Assembly: GCF_000428145.1 (NCBI RefSeq)
Contig: NZ_ATZJ01000042.1
Coordinates: 1 to 36,488, forward strand
Origin: Chitinilyticum litopenaei DSM 21440
GTDB lineage: Bacteria > Pseudomonadota > Gammaproteobacteria > Burkholderiales > Chitinibacteraceae
Direction: 5' to 3'
DNA: 36,488 nucleotides
Shown: in pieces, positions 16,944 through 25,539 of the stretch
Layout: each line of letters starts with the position of its first letter
How positions within the stretch are numbered: position 1 is the stretch's first letter
Position numbers and translations under genes: made by a program
The notes under the pieces: generated by a model
Databases searched by the model: none
The model's input: only the letters and a program-made list of their open reading frames with translations
What the model was told of the DNA's origin: nothing

Positions 16944-17446
16944 AAGCCCGCTTAGTCCTGCTGGCCACTCTGCTGCTCGCGGCCTGCGCGCCGACGCCCT
17001 ACGAACAACTGGAGCGCGCCGCCCTGCAGACACTGGCAGCATCGCCGCTGCAGAGCGACACCCTGCGCGGCAAGCCCTTGATCATCAATTACTGGGCCAG
17101 CTGGTGCTCCCCTTGCCGCGAAGAAATGCCAGAGCTGGCAGCGCTGCAGCGTCAGCACGGCCAAAACCTGACGATTCTGGGCATCGCACTGGATGAGCGC
17201 AGCGCGGTACAAGCATTTCTGCAGCAAACGCCGGTGAATTACCCGGTGCTACTGGGAGACTTCGCAGGCATCAGCGCCTTGATGGTGGAACAGGGCAACG
17301 AAAAGCGGGGCTTGCCCTATACGGTGCTTTTCGATGCACAGGGGCGGGAAGTAGCTCGCTTCAGCGGGCGCGTGCATGCCGAGCAGCTGAACGCCCTGCT
17401 GCGGTCGCAGGCAGCGGGCCGGGACTCGCAAGCGGAAAAGCAATGA
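16940..17446 (+). CDS. TlpA/ResA-like thioredoxin-fold lipoprotein
   Basis: The 168-residue product starts with a lipoprotein signal peptide (LLLAAC, lipidated Cys16) and has a thioredoxin-like domain with the active site WCSPC (C56/C59) and cis-proline loop GLPYTVLFD (P126). Such proteins reduce periplasmic disulfides, for example in cytochrome c maturation. The GTG start overlaps the dsbD stop (GTGA), and DsbD is the natural electron donor, so a DsbD-to-lipoprotein relay is likely. Confidence 0.9.
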   Translation: MKARLVLLATLLLAACAPTPYEQLERAALQTLAASPLQSDTLRGKPLIINYWASWCSPCREEMPELAALQRQHGQNLTILGIALDERSAVQAFLQQTPVNYPVLLGDFAGISALMVEQGNEKRGLPYTVLFDAQGREVARFSGRVHAEQLNALLRSQAAGRDSQAEKQ

Positions 17447-17475
17447 CTCGATGGGGATGAGGGGCTGGGCAGAAC

Positions 17476-17781
17476 TCAGAAGCCGCAGAAAACATCCCGC
17501 AGCATCGCGATCACTTCCAGCGTGCGCAGATCGCCGACGCGGTAATAGACCCGATTCGCATCCTTGCGCGTGCGCAGCACGCCCTTCTCGCGCATCAGCG
17601 CCAGATGCTGGGAAATATTGGACTGCGTGGTGCCGACCTGTTCGACAATGTCCTGGACACTCACTTCGCGATCGCCGAGCACGCAGACGATTTTCAGGCG
17701 CAGCGGGTGCGACATCGCCTTCATCGCGCGCGAAGCCTGCTCGATATGAGCGTCATCCTGTATATCAATCAGCGTGGTCAT
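17476..17781 (-). CDS. ArsR-family repressor, possible thiol/sulfide sensor
   Basis: This 101-residue winged-helix regulator has LSHPLRLKIVCVLGD-like opening (MSHPLRLKIVC), the recognition helix region TTQSNISQHLALMREKG and the wing TRKDANRVYYRV. The metal motif ELCVCDL of ArsR is absent. Two cysteines, C33 (KIVCVLG) and C99 (VFCGF), are 66 residues apart, the same spacing as the redox pair of SqrR/BigR-type sulfide sensors. It faces the dsbD-TlpA genes and is divergent from gpmI. The start MTTLIDIQ is chosen on homology-like length; a longer frame to 17892 has no support. Confidence 0.85.
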   Translation of the reverse strand: MTTLIDIQDDAHIEQASRAMKAMSHPLRLKIVCVLGDREVSVQDIVEQVGTTQSNISQHLALMREKGVLRTRKDANRVYYRVGDLRTLEVIAMLRDVFCGF

Positions 17782-17898
17782 TGTCGTTGTTCTAAGTGTT
17801 ATGTGTCTCAGCAAAAGCCCGAATGCTTGGCCGGCGAAGCGCTCAGGACCACGAACGCGGTGGTTCTGAGCCAGATCAGCAATACTGCGCAAACCGCA

Positions 17899-17925
17899 TT
17901 GCCAAGCAGGACAATGCGCTAGAAT
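17899..17925 (+). promoter_or_regulatory. Candidate gpmI promoter
   Basis: TTGCCA (17899-17904) and TAGAAT (17920-17925) are 15 bases apart, shorter than ideal, about 88 bases before the gpmI start. It is the best match in the 232-bp gap between the arsR-like gene and gpmI. Confidence 0.3.
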
Positions 17926-18013
17926 ACTACCCGTGTTTGAAATCGGCCCGCAACCTTACAACGCTCTCTTTCGCGCCGGTTGTCAGTTATTTGCCCCAAC
18001 TTCGGAAAAAACC

Positions 18014-19546
18014 ATGGCACAGCAAGTTACCCCCGTCCTGCTTCTGATTCTCGATGGCTTCGGTTACCGCACCGGCGGTGACGACAATGCCATCCTGCTG
18101 GCGCGCAAGCATCATTTTGATCGCCTGTTCAGCCAGTATCCGCTGACCACCATCAACGCCTCCGAACAGCATGTCGGCCTGCCCGCCGGCCAGTTTGGCA
18201 ACTCCGAAGTCGGCCACCTGAACATTGGCGCCGGGCGCGTGGTCCAGCAGGACATCAGCCGCATCGACTGTGACGTGGCCGACAAGACACTGGGGCAGAA
18301 CCCGGTGCTCAAAGCCGCCATCGACCAGGCCCGCAGCAGCGGCAAGACTCTGCACATCATGGGGCTGATGTCCGACGGCGGTGTGCACAGCCATGAAAAC
18401 CACATTCACGGCCTGATCGAAGCCGCTGCGCATGCCGGCGTTGCCGACATCCGCGTCCACGCCTTCCTGGACGGCCGCGACACCCCGCCACGCAGCGCGG
18501 AACTGTATCTCAATCGCCTGCAGGCGGTCTGTGAAGCCAATCACGCCCGCATCGCCGGCATTGTCGGCCGCTACTGGGTCATGGACCGTGACACCCGCTG
18601 GGAACGTGTCGAGCCGGCCTATCGCCTGATCGTCGATGGCCAGGGCCTGTATGCCGCGGAGAACGCGATCGAGGGTCTGCGCGCCGCCTATGAACGTGAC
18701 GAAAACGATGAATTCGTCTCGGCGACAACCATTGGCACGCCGACCCGCATGGAAGATGGCGATGTGGTCGTGTTCATGAACTTCCGCGCTGACCGCGCCC
18801 GCCAGATCACCACCGCGCTGACCGACCCCGCCTTCAATGGCTTCGAGCATCAGCAGCGCCGCGTGCAGTTCGGCTATTTCTGTACCGCTACCGACTACGG
18901 CTCGGCTTACAATCATCCGGTCGCCTACACCAAGGAAAAGGTGAAGAACGGCATCGGCGAATACCTGGCCGGCCTCGGCCTCAAGCAGATGCGCATCGCC
19001 GAAACCGAAAAGTACCCGCACGTGACCTATTTCTTCTCCGGCGGCGAAGAAAAGGAATTTGCCGGTGAAGATCGCGTGCTGGTTCCCAGCCCGAAGGTCG
19101 CCACCTACGACCTCAAGCCCGAAATGTCGGCCAATGAAGTCGCCGACAAGCTGATCGAAGCCATCAAGAGCAAGCAGTACGATGCGATCTTCTGCAACTT
19201 CGCCAATGGCGACATGGTCGGCCATACCGGCATCCTGTCGGCGGCAATCAAGGCGGTGGAAACGCTGGACTCCTGCGTGGGCCGCGTTGTTGATGCCATG
19301 GTCGCCGCCGGCGGCGAGGTACTGATCACCGCCGATCACGGCAATTGCGAAATGATGTATGACCCGAGCTCCGGCCAGGCACACACCCAGCACACCACCG
19401 ACCTCGTGCCCTTCTGCTACATCGGTCGCCCGGCCCGTCTCGCTCCGGGTGGTGCACTGAAGGATATCGCGCCGTCCCTGCTGGCAATGATGGGCCTGCC
19501 GCAACCGGAGGAAATGACCGGCCGCTCGCTGATCCATTTCCTGTAA
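18014..19546 (+). CDS. gpmI: 2,3-bisphosphoglycerate-independent phosphoglycerate mutase
   Basis: This glycolytic enzyme interconverts 3- and 2-phosphoglycerate using two metal ions and a phosphoserine. The 510-residue length is standard. Visible are LILDGFG (metal Asp14), the nucleophile in GNSEVGH (Ser64), the mutase-domain HAFLDGRDTPP, FMNFRADR, and the metal site ITADHGNCE near the C-terminus. GGAA precedes the ATG; the frame extends 27 codons upstream but without a better start. envC follows after 3 bp. Confidence 0.97.
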   Translation: MAQQVTPVLLLILDGFGYRTGGDDNAILLARKHHFDRLFSQYPLTTINASEQHVGLPAGQFGNSEVGHLNIGAGRVVQQDISRIDCDVADKTLGQNPVLKAAIDQARSSGKTLHIMGLMSDGGVHSHENHIHGLIEAAAHAGVADIRVHAFLDGRDTPPRSAELYLNRLQAVCEANHARIAGIVGRYWVMDRDTRWERVEPAYRLIVDGQGLYAAENAIEGLRAAYERDENDEFVSATTIGTPTRMEDGDVVVFMNFRADRARQITTALTDPAFNGFEHQQRRVQFGYFCTATDYGSAYNHPVAYTKEKVKNGIGEYLAGLGLKQMRIAETEKYPHVTYFFSGGEEKEFAGEDRVLVPSPKVATYDLKPEMSANEVADKLIEAIKSKQYDAIFCNFANGDMVGHTGILSAAIKAVETLDSCVGRVVDAMVAAGGEVLITADHGNCEMMYDPSSGQAHTQHTTDLVPFCYIGRPARLAPGGALKDIAPSLLAMMGLPQPEEMTGRSLIHFL

Positions 19547-19549
19547 CAC

Positions 19550-20848
19550 GTGTTCCCGCGTTATTTGGCCCTTGTCTGCACCGCCGCGCTGCTCGCCAGC
19601 CCGGCGGTGTTTGGCGTGTCCAGGCAGGAAACCAGCGCCAGGCAGGGCGAGCTGCAGGAGCTGCGCGGCCAGATGGCGCAGATCAAGAAAGAACTGGCGC
19701 AATCGGAGGCCAGCCGCGCTGACGCGGCCGATGCACTGAAAGACTCCGAACGCGCCATTTCGGAAGCCAGCCGCGTATTGGGGGAACTCGACAACGCCCG
19801 CGACCTGACCGAAAGCGAGCTGGCTCGCCTGAATCAGGACATCAGCAACACCCGCAACAGCATCCAGGCCAGTCAGGCCCGGCTGGGCGAGCTTTTGCGC
19901 GGCCGCTACAAGGCCGGCAATGTCGAAGCCTGGCGCCTGCTGCTGAACCGGCAGGACCCGAACGAGGTCAGCCGCAGCCTCACTTATCTGCGTTATCTGG
20001 CGCAGGCACAGCAAACGCTGGCGCATGAATTGCAGGTCAAACTGACCGAACTGAATGCACTGGCGGAAGAAATCCGCCAGAAGAATGAAACACTGCAGCA
20101 ACTGGCCCGCAGCAAGGCCAGCCAGAAAGCCAGCCTCGAAGAACAGCAGGCACGCAAGGCGGCGCTGGTCAGACAGCTTTCGCAACGCATCGACAACCAG
20201 CGCGACCAGCTGGAAAAGCTCGCCGCCGACGAAAAACGGCTTACGCAGCTCGTCGAACGACTCAACGCCCTGCTGCGCAAGCAGGAAGCCCAGCGCGTGC
20301 GCGAAGCTGCGCAGCGCAAGGCCGCCGCCGAGCGCCGTGCCCGCGAGCAGGCACAGGCCGAAGCACGCGCCAGGCAGGCAGGCAAGCCGCCGCCGGCCAG
20401 GCCACCCGAGAAAGTGCAGATCGTTACCGAAGTTCCCGACGCAACGCAGGCGGGGGCGCGCTTTGCCGGACTGAAAGGTAAATTGCGGCTGCCGGTTCAG
20501 GGCAGCGTTGTCAGCCGCTATGGCAGCAATCGCGGCGAGGGCGGCAGCTGGAAAGGCATCTTCATCCGCGCCGGCAGCGGCCAGCCCGTTCGTGCGGTGG
20601 CCACCGGCCAGGTGGTTTTCGCCGACTGGCTGCGCGGCTTTGGCAATTTGCTCATCATTGACCACGGCGGCGGCTATATGACCCTGTATGGTGCCAATGA
20701 AAGCCTGCTCAGACAGGTCGGCGAGACAGTCAATCCGGGCGACACCATCGCCACCAGCGGCAATAGCGGTGGCATGGGCGAAACCGGTGTATATTTCGAA
20801 ATCAGACAGAATGGCCGGCCATTAGACCCGATGAGCTGGGCTGGATGA
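19550..20848 (+). CDS. envC: Murein hydrolase activator EnvC
   Basis: EnvC activates the amidases AmiA/AmiB at the division septum. The 432-residue product has an N-terminal signal-like segment (to about residue 22), a long coiled coil (about 25-290, very rich in Gln, Glu, Arg and Ala) and a C-terminal LytM domain (about 315-430). The LytM active site is degenerate: WKGIFI, YGAN and VYFEIR stand where active enzymes have HKGxD, YAH and LHFEIR. That is expected for EnvC, which activates rather than cuts. GTG start, 3 bp after gpmI, 18 bp before ctpA. Confidence 0.93.
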   Translation: MFPRYLALVCTAALLASPAVFGVSRQETSARQGELQELRGQMAQIKKELAQSEASRADAADALKDSERAISEASRVLGELDNARDLTESELARLNQDISNTRNSIQASQARLGELLRGRYKAGNVEAWRLLLNRQDPNEVSRSLTYLRYLAQAQQTLAHELQVKLTELNALAEEIRQKNETLQQLARSKASQKASLEEQQARKAALVRQLSQRIDNQRDQLEKLAADEKRLTQLVERLNALLRKQEAQRVREAAQRKAAAERRAREQAQAEARARQAGKPPPARPPEKVQIVTEVPDATQAGARFAGLKGKLRLPVQGSVVSRYGSNRGEGGSWKGIFIRAGSGQPVRAVATGQVVFADWLRGFGNLLIIDHGGGYMTLYGANESLLRQVGETVNPGDTIATSGNSGGMGETGVYFEIRQNGRPLDPMSWAG

Positions 20849-20866
20849 TCCACCAGGAAAACACGA

Positions 20867-22345
20867 ATGCCTTCTAGCAAGACTGCCCCTTCCCGCAACC
20901 GCTTCGGCAAAATCGCCCTCGTGCTGGCGGGGGCCGGACTGGGTGCCGTATTGAGCCTTTCGTTTACCGCGGTCGCGGACAAGGAAAGCAGCAATCCCCT
21001 GCCGGTTGACGAACTGCGTGCCTTTTCGACCGTGTTCGGCCTGATCAAGCAAAGCTATGTCGAGCCGGTCGAAGACAAGAAGCTGATCAACGAAGCCATC
21101 AAGGGCATGGTGTCCGGCCTTGATCCGCACTCCAGCTACCTTGACGCCGACGCGTTCAAGGATCTGCAGGAAAGCACACAGGGCGAATTTGGCGGCCTGG
21201 GCCTTGAAGTGAACATGGAAGACGGCCTCGTGCGCGTCGTCAGCCCGATTGAAGACACCCCGGCGTTCCGCGCCGGCATCAAGGCTGGCGATTTCATCGT
21301 CAAGATCGACGATACCCAGGTGCAGGGCCTGGCGCTCAACGAAGCGGTCGGCAAGATGCGCGGCAAGCCCGGCACGGCCGTCACCCTGACCGTGCTGCGC
21401 AAGGGCGAGAGCAAGCCGCTGATCTTCACGCTCAAGCGTGCCGTGATCAAGGTGCAGTCGGTGAAGTACAAGCTGACTGAGCCTGGCATCGGTTATGTAC
21501 GCATCACCCAGTTCCAGGAGCGCACCACGCAAATGCTGGCCGATGCACTGAACAGCCTTTACAAGGAAAACAAGGCGCCGCTGAAGGGGCTGGTGCTCGA
21601 TCTGCGCAACGATCCGGGCGGTCTGCTCAATGGCGCGGTGGGCGTTTCCGCCGCCTTTTTGCCCAAGGATGCGCTGGTCGTCTATACCGACGGGCGCACG
21701 CCGGACTCCAAGATGAAACTGTTCGCGCGCAAGGAAGATTACGCCCGCGGCGGCAAGGACGAGCTCGCCGGCCTGCCTCGCGAACTGAAGAGCGTACCGC
21801 TGGTCGTGCTGATCAACAGTGGCTCGGCTTCGGCGTCCGAAATCGTCGCCGGTGCGCTGCAGGATCACAAGCGTGCACTGGTCGTCGGCACGCAATCGTT
21901 CGGCAAGGGCTCGGTGCAGACCATCCTGCCGATCGACAGCAAGTCCGCGCTGAAGCTGACCACGGCGAAATATTTCACGCCGGCCGGGCGTTCCATCCAG
22001 GCCAAGGGCATTGTGCCGGACATCGAGGTGCAGGAAGCCACGCTGACTGGCAAGGATGACGAAGCCAGTCCGTGGCGACTGCGCGAAGCCGATCTGGAAC
22101 GTCACCTCGACAATCCGAACGACAACGGCGAAGGCAAGAAACCGGCCACCAAGCCCAGCCCGCTGCCGACGCCAGCCAAACCCAAGGCCACCGCGCCCAA
22201 GGCCAGCGAAAGCGCTGAAGACGAAGTGCCCAGCCGCGAGCTGGCCTCAAAGAGCGACTACCAGTTGCAGCAGGCCATCAGCGTGCTCAAGGTACAGCAG
22301 CTGCTGATGCAGAAGGCGGCTTCGGCCCCGGCGGCGGCCAAGTAA
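20867..22345 (+). CDS. ctpA: C-terminal processing peptidase (S41 family)
   Basis: CtpA-type serine proteases cut periplasmic proteins, including cell-wall hydrolases. The 492-residue product has one N-terminal membrane anchor or signal (about 14-36), a PDZ domain (about 105-185, GGLGLEV ... GIKAGDFIVKIDD) and the S41 catalytic core with Ser322 (SGSASASE) and Lys347 (SFGKGS), 25 residues apart as in E. coli Prc. A Pro/Lys-rich linker and a Gln-rich tail follow. It forms an operon with gpmI and envC, as is common in betaproteobacteria. Confidence 0.96.
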   Translation: MPSSKTAPSRNRFGKIALVLAGAGLGAVLSLSFTAVADKESSNPLPVDELRAFSTVFGLIKQSYVEPVEDKKLINEAIKGMVSGLDPHSSYLDADAFKDLQESTQGEFGGLGLEVNMEDGLVRVVSPIEDTPAFRAGIKAGDFIVKIDDTQVQGLALNEAVGKMRGKPGTAVTLTVLRKGESKPLIFTLKRAVIKVQSVKYKLTEPGIGYVRITQFQERTTQMLADALNSLYKENKAPLKGLVLDLRNDPGGLLNGAVGVSAAFLPKDALVVYTDGRTPDSKMKLFARKEDYARGGKDELAGLPRELKSVPLVVLINSGSASASEIVAGALQDHKRALVVGTQSFGKGSVQTILPIDSKSALKLTTAKYFTPAGRSIQAKGIVPDIEVQEATLTGKDDEASPWRLREADLERHLDNPNDNGEGKKPATKPSPLPTPAKPKATAPKASESAEDEVPSRELASKSDYQLQQAISVLKVQQLLMQKAASAPAAAK

Positions 22346-22370
22346 GCAGCAAACCGTCACACGCCCCCTC

Positions 22371-22400
22371 AACGCCCCGCTTGCCGGGGCGTTGTTGCGT
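22371..22400 (+). terminator. Terminator after ctpA
   Basis: AACGCCCCG-CTTGC-CGGGGCGTT forms a perfect 9-bp GC-rich stem 25 bp past the ctpA stop, followed by a weak T-rich tail (GTTGCGTT). Confidence 0.7.
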
Positions 22401-22519
22401 TCGGGCACGATCAATCTGCAAAACCGATAAGGCATATTGCATTGCAGCGTGCATTTTCCCGCCGACCGGCCTAGAGTAAATGGCAAATACGCGCCGGCAC
22501 CGCGCACCGGGAGACCTCG

Positions 22520-22918
22520 ATGAAAACCAGCCAGGATCTGACGAAGCACCGCGAAATCGTGCTCTACGCCTTGCCCACCGACCAGGCCGTGCAGGCAGCG
22601 CGCTATCTGGGTCGCCTGCCCGGCATAACGGTGCAGGCCAATGCGGCCCAGCACAGCATCATGCTCAGCTACTGCGTGACCGATTACACGCTGCAGGAGC
22701 TGGAAAACCTGCTGATGACGGCCGGATTTCATCTGGACAACAGCATTCTGCAAAAGATCAGGCGTGCCCTGGCGCATTACTGCGAAGACGTGCAGCGCGA
22801 CAATCTGGACATCCCCGAACACAATATCAAGACCCGCGATGTCTACGCCAAGGTCTGGGAACACCATCCGCACGGCGATCACGATGACACGCCGGAAGAG
22901 CTGCGCCGCTACCTCTGA
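22520..22918 (+). CDS. Unknown protein, ferredoxin-fold (HMA-like) pattern, His-rich tail
   Basis: I do not recognise this 132-residue protein as a named gene. Its first 75 residues read like a heavy-metal-associated beta-alpha-beta-beta-alpha-beta fold: EIVLYALP, a helix, GITVQANAAQHSIMLSY, a helix, and AGFHLD. The CxxC metal motif is missing. The C-terminal tail has EHHPHGDHDD, rich in His and Asp, which could bind metal. A strong ribosome binding site (GGGAG) is 8 bases before the ATG. It stands alone between the ctpA terminator and aas. Function unknown. Confidence 0.75.
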   Translation: MKTSQDLTKHREIVLYALPTDQAVQAARYLGRLPGITVQANAAQHSIMLSYCVTDYTLQELENLLMTAGFHLDNSILQKIRRALAHYCEDVQRDNLDIPEHNIKTRDVYAKVWEHHPHGDHDDTPEELRRYL

Positions 22919-22925
22919 GCGCCAA

Positions 22926-22945
22926 GCCATGCCGCCCGGCATGGC
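22926..22945. other. Perfect hairpin after the unknown gene
   Basis: GCCATGCCG-CC-CGGCATGGC can form an 8- to 9-bp stem starting 8 bp past the stop at 22918. There is no T-run, so it is either a Rho-linked 3' end or an RNA-stabilising hairpin. The rest of the 275-bp gap up to aas (to 23193) shows no clear gene. Confidence 0.45.
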
Positions 22946-23193
22946 AGCAATACCCACATGGCCATCCACATACAGCCCTTCATGGTAAAAGGCTTCAGCC
23001 ACATACCCCTCGCGTAGCTCACTGGTCAGTCAGGGCACGCCGCATGCGCCAGTCGCGCATGCCGACGGCATTACCTGGCGCAAATCCTGCGCCGGTGTGG
23101 CGCACCGCCTGCACCGCGCGGAATCCGGCTGGCATCGCGCCCACGCTTGATGCAGACTGGATTCATTCCCCTTCACGGACTCCTCGTTCAGCC

Positions 23194-25335
23194 ATGCTCA
23201 AACTGATTCTGCGCGCCATCATGCGCCTCCTGTTCCGCGTTGATGTCCAGGGCGACCAGTCGGTTTTCGGCCCGCCCAAGACGCTGATCGTCGCCAACCA
23301 CGAGTCCTTTCTCGACGGCCTGCTGCTCGGGCTCTTCCTGCCGATCCGCGCCACCTTTGTCGTGCATGCGCAGGTGATGAAGAACCGCTGGTTCCGCATG
23401 GCGCTGGCGCACGTGCCGCACATGACGGTGGAACCCTCGAACCCGCTGGCAATGAAGGCGGTCATCCGCCTGCTGGAAAAAGGCGAGAACGTCGTGATCT
23501 TTCCCGAAGGACGGCTGACCGACACCGGCTCGCTGATGAAGGTCTACGACGGCGCGGCCTTTGTCGCCGCCAAGACCGGCGCGCGCATCGTGCCGGTGCG
23601 CATCCGCGGCGCGGCGCGCAGCTATTTCGGCCGCCTCTCCGGCCTGTATCCGCTGCACCTGCTGCCCAGGATCAGCCTGTGCGTGCAGCCCCCCACTGCA
23701 ATTCCGATGCCGGAAGGCCCGAACGCCAAGGCGCGCCGCCGCCGCGCCGGCGAGGCCATGCGCCGCATCCTGCTGGAAATGCTGGTGCATACCCGCCCGC
23801 GCCGCACGCTGTATCAATCGTATTGCGACGCGCGCGAAAGCTTCGGCAAGCGCTTTCGCCTCGCCGAAGACATCAATATGGTCGAGGAGACCTACGGCTC
23901 GCTGAGCACCAAGATCGCCGCACTGGCCCGCCTCACCGAGCGCCACACGCACAAGGGTGAAAACGTCGGCGTGCTGATGCCCAACGCCGTCGGCTCGGTC
24001 GCGCTGATCCTCGCGCTGTCGGCGCGCGGCCGCATCCCGGCGCTGCTGAACTACACGGCCGGACGCGATGGCATCATCGCCGCCTGCACCGCCGCACAGA
24101 TCAAGACCATCCTCACCGCGCGCGCCTTTATCACCAAGGGCAAGCTCGACGACCTGATCGCCGACCTGCCCGGCATTCGCGTCATTCATCTCGAAGACCT
24201 GCGCAGCGAGCTGGGCCTGGTCGACAAGCTCGGCATTCTGGTCGCCAGCCGCTTCCCGCGCTGGATGGGCCAGCCCGACCAGCAGCCGAGCGATCCGGCC
24301 GTCGTGCTGTTCACCTCGGGCTCGGAAGGCAAGCCCAAGGGGGTGGTGCACAGCCACGACAGCCTGCTCGCCAATGTCGCGCAAATCCGCGCGGTGGGCG
24401 ACTTCAATCCGCTCGACAAATTCATGGTCGCGCTGCCGCTGTTTCACTCCTTCGGGCTGACCGCAGGGGCGCTGCTGCCGATTCTCACCGGCTGCAAGGT
24501 GTTCTTCTACCCGAGCCCGCTGCACTACCGGCTGATCCCCGAGCTAATCTACGACCGCAACTGCACGGTGCTCTTCGGCACCAGCACCTTCCTCGCCAAT
24601 TACGCGAAATACGCGCACCCCTATGACTTTGGCCGCCTGCGCTATGTGGTCGCCGGTGCTGAGAAACTGACCGCGGAAACGCGCAGCGTGTGGATGGAGA
24701 AATTCGGCATCCGCATTCTCGAAGGCTACGGCGTGACCGAATGCGCGCCGGTCATCTCGGTGAATGTGCCGATGGCCAACGAGGCCGGCACCGTCGGCCA
24801 GTTCCTGCCCGGCATCGAGCACCGGCAGATTCCGGTTCCCGGCATAGCCAGCGGCGGCCTGCTGGAAGTGCGCGGCCCGAATCTGATGCTGGGCTATCTG
24901 CGCTATGAAAAACCCGGCGTACTGGAGATGCCGCCGGCCGACAGCGGTCACGGCTGGTACAGCACCGGCGATGTGGTGACGGTCGACGACGAAGGCTTTG
25001 TGCGCATCGTCGGGCGCGTCAAACGCTTCGCCAAGATCGCCGGTGAAATGATTTCACTGGAAGTGGTCGAGAAACTGGCCAACACCGCCAGCCCCGGCCA
25101 GCAGCACGCCGCCAGCAGCCGGCCCGACGCCACCAAGGGCGAAGCGCTGGTGCTGTTCACCACCGACGCCGCCCTGCGCCGCGAGCAACTGACCGAAGCC
25201 GCGCGCCAGCTGGGCCAGACCGAGCTGGCCATTCCGCGCGACATCCGCGTCATCGCCGCCATCCCGCTGCTGGGCACCGGCAAGACCGATTATGTGACGC
25301 TGAAGAAAATGGCGGAACAGCGGGGCGAGGCGTGA
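23194..25335 (+). CDS. aas: Bifunctional acyltransferase/acyl-ACP synthetase Aas
   Basis: Aas re-acylates lysophospholipids in the inner membrane. The 713-residue product (E. coli Aas has about 719) has an N-terminal PlsC-like acyltransferase with NHESFLD (H36, D41) and FPEGRLTDTG, then an AMP-forming synthetase with LFTSGSEGKPKG (about 372-383), GYGVTE, YSTGD and a GKTDYV C-terminal lysine region. No LplT-like transporter domain is fused. The ATG at 23194 fits the acyltransferase N-terminus; the frame is open 50 codons upstream without a good start. The last codons lie in a 7-bp tandem repeat. Confidence 0.93.
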   Translation: MLKLILRAIMRLLFRVDVQGDQSVFGPPKTLIVANHESFLDGLLLGLFLPIRATFVVHAQVMKNRWFRMALAHVPHMTVEPSNPLAMKAVIRLLEKGENVVIFPEGRLTDTGSLMKVYDGAAFVAAKTGARIVPVRIRGAARSYFGRLSGLYPLHLLPRISLCVQPPTAIPMPEGPNAKARRRRAGEAMRRILLEMLVHTRPRRTLYQSYCDARESFGKRFRLAEDINMVEETYGSLSTKIAALARLTERHTHKGENVGVLMPNAVGSVALILALSARGRIPALLNYTAGRDGIIAACTAAQIKTILTARAFITKGKLDDLIADLPGIRVIHLEDLRSELGLVDKLGILVASRFPRWMGQPDQQPSDPAVVLFTSGSEGKPKGVVHSHDSLLANVAQIRAVGDFNPLDKFMVALPLFHSFGLTAGALLPILTGCKVFFYPSPLHYRLIPELIYDRNCTVLFGTSTFLANYAKYAHPYDFGRLRYVVAGAEKLTAETRSVWMEKFGIRILEGYGVTECAPVISVNVPMANEAGTVGQFLPGIEHRQIPVPGIASGGLLEVRGPNLMLGYLRYEKPGVLEMPPADSGHGWYSTGDVVTVDDEGFVRIVGRVKRFAKIAGEMISLEVVEKLANTASPGQQHAASSRPDATKGEALVLFTTDAALRREQLTEAARQLGQTELAIPRDIRVIAAIPLLGTGKTDYVTLKKMAEQRGEA

Positions 25336-25395
25336 GGCGTGAGGCGTGAGGCGTGAGGCGTGAGGCGTGAGGCGTGAGGCGTGAGGCGTGAGGCG
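25327..25395 (+). repeat. 7-bp tandem repeat (GAGGCGT)n at the aas stop codon
   Basis: Nine perfect copies of GAGGCGT plus a partial copy (GAGGCG) run from 25327 to 25395. The aas stop (TGA at 25333-25335) sits at the junction of the first two copies, so changes in copy number would not alter the protein. This is a candidate variable-number repeat. Confidence 0.95.
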
Positions 25396-25482
25396 CACCA
25401 TACCTACAACCCCATACCAATGCAAGCAACGCCCAGCATTGGTCACAGCCATATACGTAGACAAATCCATGTGCATCATCAC

Positions 25483-25520
25483 AAACAAACAACCCGGCCT
25501 GAGCCGGGTTGTTTGTTTTA
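25483..25520. terminator. Bidirectional terminator between aas and phoX
   Basis: AAACAAACAACCCGGC-CTGA-GCCGGGTTGTTTGTTT forms a perfect 16-bp stem with a tetraloop; both arms are A/T-rich at the base, so it works for the converging aas and phoX transcripts. Confidence 0.88.
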
Positions 25521-25539
25521 CCGCAGGCCGCGCGGGCGA

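Noticed and set aside
17987..20665. An 892-codon open frame on the minus strand across gpmI and envC
   Set aside because: It is antisense to two well-recognised genes. Long antisense frames are common where GC-rich codon use avoids the reversed stop codons, and its translation has no recognisable domain.
23188..24525. Minus-strand frame opposite aas (445 codons)
   Set aside because: Composition is the mirror of aas, with Gln/His/Arg bias; no domain or start signal.
25250..25492. Minus-strand peptide with repeated LTPHASR units
   Set aside because: Simply the translation of the 7-bp tandem repeat (21 bp gives seven codons).
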